DNA of 64,000 bases, taken from contig NC_072801.1 in NCBI RefSeq assembly GCF_028583425.1, forward strand, positions 23,704,001-23,768,000. Direction: 5' to 3'. The position numbers and the translations under genes were made by a program. The DNA comes from Eublepharis macularius. Taxonomy: Eukaryota > Chordata > Lepidosauria > Squamata > Eublepharidae. The notes below the pieces were generated by a model that did not search any database, was not told the origin of the DNA, and was given only the letters and a program-made list of their open reading frames with translations. Positions within the stretch are counted from its first letter, which is position 1. The number at the start of each line of letters is the position of its first letter. Below, piece by piece: positions 31,101-40,570 of the stretch.

Positions 31101-34100
31101 ATATTCAGAATAAATCATGGAGCAAACAACTGCCAACAGGTACAGGCATAGGTTTCTCACTCCACATGAAAGGCCGCAAGTTCAGACCTGAATAAAAGTT
31201 AACTTCCAACAATCAGGAAGTTTGCCCAATTTGAAAACTCATATGGTGGATTAAGGGAATAGCATTTCATACAAGGAAATCAACATAGGCCAAATCTTTG
31301 TGACAGTACTCTGCTTGAGTATTATCCTGCTATTTCTTTTACTAACAGAGCAAGGATCAACATTTTTGGCCAGTCTGTAAAAGCACATTAAACTTAAAGA
31401 GAAGATATGGCCATAGCCCATATTTTAGTGACTGCATCAGAAACCAATGAGGAGGACACTCCTTTTGGGGTGGGGGAAGCTGAACATACTTAGTATTTAG
31501 TATTTATATAGCATTCTTGAATGTTCAAAATGTTCAAAGCATTTCATGCACTTACAACAACCCTATAAAGTAAGTCACATCAAGAATGGCGGAGTTAAGG
31601 ATCAAAAGGTAATGAGTAAGGTCAACTGGCAAGTTCACGGCTAAAAGGAAACTTGAACCAGAGACTCGCTCCCCTAATTCATGGCTCAGGCTCTTAGACC
31701 CCTAACCTTCGCTCACTCTCATGGATGTTGAAAATGGTTCAGGAAACAGCACTTCCGGTTCAGTGAAGAGTTTGCCAGCCAATGATGAAATGCAAGACCC
31801 ACAGAAGTGCCTAAAATACTTGCAGATTGCAGTCCAGCAATTCAAAGACAGCCCTTGTTGTACTGGTCTTCCTGTGAAGTCCAAGTCAGCTCTAACAGAT
31901 GACATTCTGTTCTTTAAGCGCTCAGTCAATCTGCAGAAACCCACATAGGAACATACATTGAGCCACCAATTCCCTGCATGTGTCTCACTGAGAATCTTGA
32001 AAAGAGAATCACATCCCATGTAAAGAGATCCCTTCCTTCATCACTCAAGCCCTCCTTTATATCAGATGTATCAATTTCATCTAGGTCTATAAAACTAATA
32101 GAGGCCCAAGACTTTTCAGATCAATTATGCTAGCAAAAGTAGGGCTGGCCCTGTGATGGAATTGGAATTCTTCCAATGCCCTAAATAAAATGTGGTTTGG
32201 TTTTAGCATGCTTATTTTGACTTGTATTGGGCAAAGGCATTTTAACAGTCCCAACAGCAACTAACACTCAAACCCTGATCACTTGCATCAGCTAGTTCTG
32301 TTTCAGATAGGTGACTACAATACCCCTTTTCACTTTCATCAGGGAACCTTCAGTTCCATGAAATATTTGATTACAGGCAGATGTCAAGCAATCTGAATCG
32401 CTAACAGACCAGCATCCCAACTTATTTGGAGATACCAGTCATATTAAATTTTACCAGATTTTATACTATGTTTTGCTCATTTTTTTATTCCCTAGACCCT
32501 AAATGTCTCGTATCAGAAAAAGCACCTTTGTGATGTTCTGCACACCAGCATTACACAATGTCTTTCAAAAGCTCTCTGTTGGTGAGAAATCTGGCTCATT
32601 GTAATGGGAATCTGGTAACCTATCAGAGAATGAAAGGAACTGCATCTACCAGGCAAGATGCACAAACTGTGGTTATTTGATGAGTATCAAATCTGTTCTT
32701 TAACCAAGCTGCATACCTGGCAGCCAACACTATGCAGCAGTTGCTGGGAAGAGTACAACCCAAAGCCCCAAACAATCATTTCCAGCTTCCCATTAGGGAG
32801 AAACCATAACACATCACTCCAAAGGAGATTTTCAGTCAGGAAGATCTGAACACACCCCATTGCTGGGTCAGCTGCACGGAAGCAGTAGTTAGAGCTACTC
32901 CCATTCCCCCTGTTGTGCTTAGGAAAACAAAGGTAATACTTAATGCCTATTATATGCCCCAGTCATTAGATAGCATACATTGTATTACAAACACCTATTT
33001 CCAGAGCTGATGCTTCCCTCTTGTAAAAGGTAACCATGGCCTGCTGCTTTAACTCTGGTTAAGATCTACCTAAAAAGCAGTGGAAATTAAGTCTTTGCTG
33101 TCATTGGAAATAATACAGCAATAAAAATTACAGAAGCTTCTCAGAAACTCTGAATAGGGGAGCAGCAGTAAAATTAAAAGCAAACTAAACTGCAGTTACC
33201 CAATAAAAATGTTGGTTTCGGACCTACCAATATTTTCGAACCCGTAACATGTAATAGAAGGTGTACAACTTTACGGCAAGAACTTCAGAATTAAACCCAA
33301 AAAAGTTTTAAGATCAATCAAGTCACCAAGGGGAGAGGGCAAGGATACGATACCTTAACAGAATTCTGCAAATAAGTAAGTTGTCCCTTCTTATTCCACT
33401 TTCTATGGAATGAAAATGAAGGGTGACGGCTTAACACATGGAAGTGCCAAAGGCAGCCAGGCTCTTTCAGTTCCATCTCCACCCCTTCCAAATCCAGAAC
33501 AATGCATCAACCCCCTAAAAACACAAGTCACTCAACCAGCACTAACAGCTGAGCACAAAGAGGTCACTTTGGGGAGTATTTACAGCCTTCGAAAATAGAT
33601 CAGAAGAACATCCAAGAACATTTTGCAAACGACAGCTCTTACCACCTCTTGGTCTAACAACATCTGGGAACAGCAAAATCCTCCTCTAAGTAAAGGTCTG
33701 GCTTTCAAATTGACCTTCCCTCACCCTCCCTCCCCATTCCAGTGGGAAAACTCATCCCCAGTCGAGTAGTTCGCAATCTCTGCTCCCAGAACAGTGATGC
33801 AGCTGGACTCTGCCCTGCACTGGCTGGACACAAGCTTCTCATCGGTGCCTTCAAGGCAAACACCGGCCCCTAGGTCACTACCATCTCTCCCTTGACCTTC
33901 CTTTTCTGTGCCTGCAAGCCCATAACCTTTTCCCATCTCCACATCCTGAAACTCTATCTTAATCCCCATTCAGTGTCCCCAAACCACCTCCTCCTGCCTC
34001 AGCCCATTACTACTGGCCTCCTGGCTCCCCTCTACCCACTTCACACCTCCATCCCACTTAATGCCCTTGGGTAGTACTTGAGATATTTTCTCTTACTTCA

Positions 34101-34842
34101 CTTATGCTCCACCTTTCTCCCCAACGGGGACCCCCAAAGCAGCTTTACCCAGCTCCTACACACATATCCCAAACCCCTGACCTGCATTCCCGCTGCTTCA
34201 CCTCCTGCCAATCTTTGAATAGTATTTGGTACAAATCCATCACCCTACACCTCCCAAAGCTTTACAACTCCAAATTGTGTCCTTATTTTCTCTCCCCACA
34301 ACCTCTTGTCATACCTCTAGAGTCGTCTTCTCACAGACAGACGCACACAGAGGCTAGATCTTAACTCAGAGCTAACCAACTTCCTGCTGCCAGATCTCTC
34401 CAAAGTTCCTCCCTCCACACCCCCATTATCCCCTCCAGGCCTCGCCTCAACAATCCTGCTCTCCCCCGCCTAGATTTCAACGCAGCACCAGCCGACTCCT
34501 TGTGTCCCCAAGATTTGCAGCCCGCCCCCTCCAAAAACCCTCCTAAAGTTGTCACTCTTCACGCTCTCCCCCGCCCAGGAAGCCTTAAGACAGCCCCCAG
34601 CTCAAGGATGCCCCCTGACGCCCCTTGACACCGCCTGAGGGAAAGAAAGGAAGGGGGGAGAGAGAGGCCCCTTTGTGTCCCGCCCCCCGGCCTGGCTCCC
34701 AGCCGCCCCCTGAAACGGCTCGGACAAGGGCTTGGGAAAAGGAGGGGAAGGCCGAGCTCTGGCCGGCCCTGCCTGCTCACCTCTCCCTGCCGCCTCCGCT
34801 GGAGCTGCTGGGCCCCGCGCGCCTCCTTCCCCAGGCCGCCAT
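27657..34842 (-). CDS. TMEM11: TMEM11, transmembrane protein 11 (spliced, 2 exons)
   Basis: Exons on the minus strand: 34842-34781 and 28173-27657 (stop included). The join gives 192 codons, the human length. TMEM11 (fly PMI) is a mitochondrial inner-membrane protein needed for cristae organisation, associated with MICOS. The start MAAWGRRRAGPSSSS is followed by VALSATDCYIVHEIYNGEN and EYELEQALEAQYKYIVIEP, nearly identical to mammalian TMEM11. Two hydrophobic spans lie at about residues 84-101 (TAVLAGTACLFTPLVLPI) and 107-125; a further hydrophobic C-terminus ends KKIYELYAV. The basic, Ser/Gly-rich N-terminus is encoded in exon 1. No defects seen. The roughly 6.6-kb intron holds SINEs, a MITE and a Z-DNA-prone tract. 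Confidence 0.98.
28174..29704. other. TMEM11 intron, 3' part
   Basis: A poly-G run of about 15 bases (28917-28931) and no recognised repeat family. Confidence 0.4.
29705..29754. repeat. (TG)n(CG)n alternating tract
   Basis: Uninterrupted purine-pyrimidine alternation: (TG)n followed by (CG)n with a single TG inside, about 45 bp. Open frames over it are not genes. Confidence 0.9.
30397..30613 (-). mobile_element. tRNA-derived SINE, class 1
   Basis: Minus-oriented copy with the inverted head CTGCTACACCACACTGTC at 30596-30613 and the body GTGACTGGCCCAAGGTCAGC on the plus strand. TMEM11 intron. Confidence 0.8.
30684..30704. repeat. (CCA)n microsatellite
   Basis: About seven CCA units. Confidence 0.85.
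30877..31015. mobile_element. Palindromic MITE, family M (diverged copy)
   Basis: Ends CTTCCACACACATTGGATAA and GTGCATTATTCGATGGGTGG, homologous to the copies at 43152 and 51578. The inner sequence AACAAAAAATCCA matches them too. TMEM11 intron. Confidence 0.65.
31497..31700 (+). mobile_element. Old MIR-like SINE remnant
   Basis: TATTTATATAGCATTC, ACAACCCTATAAAGTAAGTC and AACTTGAACCAGAGAC in this order suggest a decayed MIR-type SINE. Confidence 0.4.
31701..34560. other. TMEM11 intron, 5' part
   Basis: No recognised gene. A SINE tail-like scrap lies near 34092-34140 (CTCCACCTTTCTCCCCAACG). Open frames are without similarity. Confidence 0.4.
34781..34842 (-). CDS. TMEM11: TMEM11 coding exon 1
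   Basis: The start codon lies at 34842-34840 in AAGATGGCGGC. Encodes MAAWGRRRAGPSSSSGGGRE plus two bases; donor GTGAGC at 34780-34775. GC-rich, within the CpG island. Confidence 0.97.
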
Positions 34843-35290
34843 CTTGGAGAGACTCGCTTCGCAAATGTCTCCGCCAAAAGTGGCGAGGGGGGGCAGGGGG
34901 TGGGGTGGGAGAAAGGCTGCGAGGAGAGGGATTGGGAAACCCCGCGGCCTGACGGGAAAGGTAGTCCTGGGGCGGGAAGGCCGACACGGAAATCGGAACG
35001 GGAAGGTTCCCGCGCCGAGCTCAAACCACAAGTCCCAGAGTGCTCTGCGGGGGAGGGCGTCCAGGCGAGCGCTCCCACCCTCTCCTACCGTTCTCCTGCT
35101 CCCTTATGGGAAATGAAGTCTTAATGGAGGTCGAAGTAGGGGGCGAAGGGAAGAAAAGACTACAATTCCCAGAAAGTGCAAACGCCATGCGGAGCCTTTT
35201 GTGGGACACACGGATGGTGGAGTTGGCGCAAAGAAACAGATTTAATCCCGCCCCTCTTCATCGACACTAACCAATCACGACCCGTGCCCC
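34843..35290 (-). promoter_or_regulatory. TMEM11: TMEM11 CpG-island promoter with ZNF143/THAP11-like motif cluster
   Basis: Four variants of the ACTACAATTCCCAG-type motif lie within about 230 bp: GGACTACCTTTCCCG (minus, about 34954-34968), ACCACAAGTCCCAGAGTGC (plus, 35025-35043), GACTTCATTTCCCATAA (minus, 35104-35120) and ACTACAATTCCCAGAAAG (plus, from 35159). A GC box (35248-35257) and a CCAAT box (35271-35275) follow. A YY1-like AAGATGGCGGC overlaps the ATG. There is no TATA box. CpG-rich sequence continues into exon 1. Confidence 0.75.
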
Positions 35291-35727
35291 GTGGAACAGT
35301 CTGTCCCACCTCCACCAGAGAATCGCTTTTTGCAGCTTCCCTGCTGTGCAGTGTCTGCTTGGGAGGCGGGACGGCATGGGGGGCTTTACTGCTAAGTTCC
35401 TACGATTGCAACTTTTGAAAAAGACCTTGAATTTCCTCTGCAGTCGCTTCTCACTTGATTGCAGTGGACGGAGCTTGACTTCTAGGGAAAACAGCCTCCC
35501 TGAGCTAAGGTCATTGAGGTCACACTCCAGAGTCTCCTTTTGGAGTCAGACCCTGTCAGTTCCCCCGCAGAGGGATTCGCTGCTAACTAACCCACCTTCC
35601 CGTCGCTTTTTTCACATTGCTGCATCCCAATTGCATTATTTATTGGGTGTCTTGGCCGTTGATCGGATTGACTTACGCTGTGTAATGAGCCTTAAGTCTC
35701 AGAAACGCAGACTGTAAGAAACATAAG
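35291..35727. other. TMEM11-NATD1 intergenic, upstream of promoter
   Basis: No recognised gene or repeat. GC-rich near 35365. Confidence 0.4.
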
Positions 35728-35822
35728 GGAGCAATCTTAAGTAGGTCTACTCAGAAGCAAATCCCATATTAACCCAGTGGGGCTTACTGTCAGGAAAGCG
35801 CCCTCTGGATTGCAGTCTAAAT
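35728..35822 (+). repeat. Old interspersed repeat fragment
   Basis: GTAGGTCTACTCAGAAGC, CCCAGTGGGGCTTACT and GGATTGCAGTCTAA follow a short motif common in reptile genomes and seen again around 24978-25050. Confidence 0.4.
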
Positions 35823-35829
35823 AAAGTTT

Positions 35830-35995
35830 TAGGTGGGCAGCAGTGTTGGTCTGTGTAGAGTAGCAGAATTTGGATCAAGCAGCGCCTTCAAGACCAACAA
35901 GTTCTTCAAGTTCTATAAGGGAGTTTTGACTCTGAAAGTTTATACCTTGAAAATCTTGTTGGTCTTGAAGGTGCTACTGGACTAAAATTTGATGT
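35830..35995 (+). mobile_element. Hairpin repeat, family H2
   Basis: GTGGGCAGCAGTGTTGGTCT, GCCTTCAAGACCAACAAG and AATCTTGTTGGTCTTGAAGG: an inverted repeat related in design to family H. It ends GGTGCTACTGGACTAAA. Confidence 0.6.
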
Positions 35996-37094
35996 AAGTA
36001 AATAAATAGAGCTAGCTTTAGCATTGCATACATACATTCACCATTTTTAAAGTGTGTTTAATATTTGGGCATACTTAGGAGTGTTCTTTGTGTTCACCGT
36101 CCCAACAAACCTGACAACTAAATGAAAGATACCCCCATTTTACTGGCAAGAAAGCAAAGCCTGAAAGATACACACACACCCCAATGTGATGTGCCTTAAT
36201 TTATTCTCCAGGCAGGCAAGATTGTTGCTTGAACAAGCGTTGAGTTCAGCCTGGGAAGCTGCTGCACTTGTTCAGAGAGATGCTTCCAGGAATCTGTGCA
36301 CACCTGTTACCCCCACCCCTGCCCAAAGGTAAGGATTTACATAAAAGTGGTGGGGACATTCCTTACAAGCACCCATTCTAAAAACAGTTTTGTTATTCCA
36401 TCTTGTATAACGTGACACACACAGGAAATTATGTCACAAACTCTGCAGCACACTTTACCATCTAATGTGTAGTTTTGTTCGAGATAAAGATTCTCTCCCT
36501 CGGAACTGCCAGTGCACTGATTAAAGATGCTTGCCCTGACTGTATGCAAAGTTAAGATGGCTTCTTCTGCACAATGTTGTGGCTGCCATCTCCTTGCAGA
36601 TACTACGTAATATAGAGACAAATTTTTCATAGAGGTAACTCTTCCCAAACAGAATGTTGGCTGGATTTGCCCACATCCTCATCTCTCATCTCTCTATGCT
36701 GGCAAATCCTCAGTTATTTTTTGGAAATCTGAAATTATACTTCCTTGCTTTGAAATAAAGGCTGTCTGAAGTCACTGAGGCTGACTCTGACACCTATGAC
36801 TTTTCTACTACCAGAAATTCGGAAGCATGTCTGATATCCATACAAGATGAGCTTTTGCTTTTAAAAGCAACCTTCATGTCCTGTACAAGCTCCATGCCCT
36901 GTACATGTCATTTTTCAGCCAGTAAAAAGCCTGAAGTTCCCTTCATAAGTCCAGTAGCTCTTTCCAGTTGTCCCACTCAATAGCCATAGAACTCTGCCAT
37001 GTATAAAGACACACATCTCTTGCCCTACTCAGATATTTCAAAGTGGAAAGGGGAATGACTAGTTAACCAGCTTTTCTCTTGGGATATTCTGAAA

Positions 37095-37245
37095 TATATT
37101 CCTGTAAGTATAAGCTTTTGAGAGTCAAAGGTCCCTTTGTCATATCTGATTAAGGGACCTTTGACTCTCAAAAGCATACACCCGGAAAATCTTATTGGTC
37201 TTTGAGGTGCTACTGGGCTCCAATCTTGCTCTTCTTGCTCTTCTA
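37095..37245 (+). mobile_element. Hairpin repeat, family H2, with perfect 24-bp stem
   Basis: Arms 37114-37137 and 37152-37175 are exact reverse complements around a 14-base loop, followed by AATCTTATTGGTCTTTGAGG and TGCTACTGGGCTCCAAT as in the copy at 35.9 kb. Confidence 0.65.
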
Positions 37246-38809
37246 CCCACCTGAAACTATCCCTAGTTGTATGTAATCCTCAGCAACAGGGATTTTTCTC
37301 CCCTCACCAAAATGGAAGTAGTTGAGTCTATGCAGATTTAGCCACACCTTTTATTGAATTCCATGCAACAAGGTCAGATTTAATTAAGAATATGGTTCAC
37401 AGGAAAGGATCATGTTAGACACAGAGAACCACCAAACAGCTTTTTAAAAAATAAGTCCTGAGTAGGAAAGGCACATTATTTAACCACAGGAGAATCAGAA
37501 AGGGGAGAAAAGAAATTAAAATAATTCCACATTGAGTAGGGGGGCGGGAAACACCACCGGAGGGAACAGCCAAGTATAAATCTTACATTTGAGGGAATCT
37601 GCGGAATTATCTGTGTTGGCCCACCTGGTTTTTTAGCACAAGCAAGCATGGAGCCTTAAAATCCATCCATCCATCCGAGGGCCTCTCTATGATCAATAAT
37701 CCCGGCAGCAGTCAGAACGGTGCAGGTCTTATCAAGCTGCAAAGAACATCCCTTCTCAGAGATGAGCTACTTACAAAAACAAACAGAAAGGGGAGTGCTT
37801 TCCATCACTGCTGACTCAAGGGATTCCTTCTGTAGTAAGCAACAGGTTACCAGCCCCTAGCCTTGACTGGGAAGCGTTGTTCTTCCATATAACTGAATCA
37901 CAGAGAACAAAGAGGAGACGGGTACAGCAGAAACTCTGTGAGCATTGTTAAGTTAGTATAAAAAAAAATCTCTGCAGGATCAGAGACTGTTGTAGCACCT
38001 CATAATGAAGCTGCAGCACTAGCAAAAAACGCAGAGGAGATTTTTAAGGCCCAGTTGGCTTGCCTTGATCTCACCAAATTTCCTCTGAAGGTAAATGAAG
38101 GACCACCACCTCACACCAGAGCAACATCCCTGCATCAAACATACCGTAACACTTTAGCGGGTTCCTTGAGCAAGAGGTGCAGAGTTGTGTATCTGGCAAC
38201 CCAACACGCAGGTCAGGTTTGTATATAAAAGTAGCGTGATGAAGATCTTGTCGTCACTCCTTCTGTAAGGCACCCACAGAATATATTCCAGGAACGGACA
38301 GCACCTTACTAAACAAGATGGAAAGGGGACCTGGCAGCCACAAAACCGTAAGGCCTCCAACTTTTTTAGTTGCACAATGACCAATTTTGCCCTCCATTCC
38401 TTGCTGACTGGGGCAACAGTACACACAAGTATCATGGGAAGACTGCAGTTTTTTTTTCCACCCTCAGAGAGACAGGAGGAGTAGACAGGAGGATGGAACA
38501 TCCCTCACAAGCTTTGAAACAGCCGAGAACTGGTTCTGACGAGATGGCATGGCCTTATTGCTGATCACAGGAGTGCAACTCAAGCCCAGACTTCACGTCG
38601 ATGCAGGTGTCTTGACTGAGGATCTAGTTCCCACAGTTCCATCCAAACTTCCAACTGCAGGACAAGAAAACTAGATCCCAGCTGGGTCGGGGAGAGGAAG
38701 AAGCCGTTTGACACCTGTGGAGCAGACACAGCACCCCCCTCCCAGCTTACAATCACCAGAGAAACCTTAGCCAAGCTTGGTTTTCAGGACAGGAAGGACC
38801 TCTCTAATC

Positions 38810-39151
38810 AGTGCCCTGACCTGGATGGCTCAGGCTAGCCCAGTATCGTCAGATCTTGGAAGCTAAGCAGGGTCAGCCCAGGTTTGCAATTGCAATCCAG
38901 GGATGCTACCAAGAAGCAGCCAGTGGCAAACCACCTCTACGTGTACATCAAGGTCAGTATTGTCTACTCGGACTGGCAGCTGCTTTCCAGAGTCTCAGGA
39001 GGAGATACCAGGGACTGAACCTGGAATCTTCTGCATGTCAAGCAGAGACTCAACCACTAAGCCATGGCCCCTCTGTTCATTTCTTGCTTCGGAAACCCTC
39101 TGAGGTTACCATAAGTCTGCTGTGACTCGACAGCACTTTACACCCACCCAC
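38810..39151 (+). mobile_element. 5S rRNA-derived SINE (SINE3 type), split by another SINE
   Basis: TGCCCTGACCTGGATGGC and then CTTGGAAGCTAAGCAGGGTC (5S box A region) give a 5S-like head. The 3' end, CCATAAGTCTGCTGTGACTC then GACAGCACTTTACACCCA, lies at about 39088-39151. The middle is displaced by a class 2 SINE. It is not a functional 5S gene: the 5S part is degraded after the A box. Confidence 0.8.
38947..39076 (-). mobile_element. tRNA-derived SINE, class 2, nested in the 5S SINE
   Basis: The plus strand reads AAGGTCAGTATTGTCTACTC through CAACCACTAAGCCATGGCCC, an inverted class 2 SINE. CACCTCT-like sequence occurs on both sides (ACCACCTCT and GCCCCTCT), a likely short target duplication. 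Confidence 0.75.
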
Positions 39152-40453
39152 AAGGCCTGCTCTCAAGTCTCCGTGTTTCTGCTTCTCAGCCTCTCTTATG
39201 GGGACAGCATTAAGGGAAACAGGAGGGGAGGCTATGGGCTGAAAGGGTGGTCTAGAGTAATACTGCGTGTATTCACGAGAGACTTGCTAACAATCCCACT
39301 CTCAGGAGTGAAGACTGGGTTAAAACATGTGAGAATGCCCTCCCGCGTTGCTTGAGAAGGAATCAAAAGAAACAAATGAGTTCACACAACAAGTCTTAAT
39401 TACCCTTTGGGAGGGGGCAGCTTATAATTTGTCGTTCCTGGGGTTCTGTTTGCCCCCTCCCCTTTTCCTCAGCTTATTTTCCTTTCAGTCCCAAGAAGCG
39501 GCTATCCAGAACTTTCCTATTGCTGCGTACCCTCAAATTGTTTCCCTCAGAGCTGCTTTCACTTCACTGTTTCCTTCCTCCCCACAACTCTATGGTCAGT
39601 TATTGCTTCTTCCACCCGACAAGCCATATCCTCTACCTGAAAAGAAAGTGGGATCCCGCCAAACAAATACACCCAGCACCACGTGTTTTCCTTCTCAGGC
39701 GTGCAGTAGCACATTTAAGTCTTCCATCCCAACCCAACTGGATCAACAAATCACCCCTCCCTTTCACTTATGTCGGGTGGCTGCTCGGATTCAGGCAGAT
39801 AACAAGAACAGTGTCCCACATATGCAAGTCGAGGCACTTCTGTATGACACAGCCTCTGAAACACAATGCTGATGGTATTGGGCCTCTCTGTGCCCCTCCA
39901 GGTCCTACCCAGGTTTATTTCATCTGGGTAGAATTATCTCACCCTTACTACAATAAAACGTGGCTCAGAATCTGACCAGATACCAGAAGACCATCTCCGG
40001 TCCGCTAGGAGTCTGGTATCCAGATGCTTCCAGCTGTGTTCATTGGGTACCAGGTTCTTAGATGGCATTCCTAAATGCTTCATTCTTTTGTGAGGAAGAA
40101 CAAAAAGAGGACAATCCTGCCATAAAGGGCTTCACAGAAGGAGCGCTCTTCTGCCACTGCTATTGCCACACGCCAACCCAAGACCTCATTTTCACACCAG
40201 ATGGTTTCTTTCGAGGAGAAGGCCAGTGTAAACAATGAAATTCCGGGTCAGCCCAAAGTGTTGGAAGAACTGGAGGAGGATGGAAGCATCGAGCAATCGG
40301 TCACACATATATCCTTACAAAAATAAGAATTTCAAACAAGTGCCGCACAGTTGTGGGCCCCAAGCCAGCGCAGGAGCGAAGGCTGTTGTCAGACAGTCAG
40401 GGGCCAGGCCTATCGAGTGTCTGAGCCATCCGGGCTCGGCAACTGTTCCTCCA

Positions 40454-40570
40454 TTAAGACTGCAAACGTTCCAGATATTGAGGCAGTGGGTTCTCCTTGA
40501 CATATTTCTGGATGTACCAACACGTCAGGTGAGCTTTCAAGTCCTCTTCCACCACAAAATCCAAGGCTGC
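40454..40570 (-). CDS. NATD1: NATD1 coding exon 3
   Basis: Acceptor GTTTTCAG (minus). Encodes [38 protein letters not shown] and a TAA stop (40456-40454). Confidence 0.97.
   Translation of the reverse strand, partial: AALDFVVEEDLKAHLTCWYIQKYVKENPLPQYLERLQS

Larger units (their letters stand above)
37330..40453 (-). other. NATD1: Probable NATD1 3' UTR
   Basis: It extends from the stop codon to a minus-strand AATAAA (reverse of TTTATT at about 37350-37355). The end is inferred only. A (ATCC)n run (37661-37676) and a composite SINE (38810-39151) lie inside. Confidence 0.4.

Noticed and set aside
34602-35124. Several 80-160-residue open frames on both strands over the TMEM11 CpG island
   Set aside because: GC-rich DNA with few stop codons; no splice logic or protein similarity except the TMEM11 first exon.
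38820-38890. 5S rRNA gene
   Set aside because: Only part of the 5S sequence is present and a SINE-type 3' end follows; it is a 5S-derived SINE.
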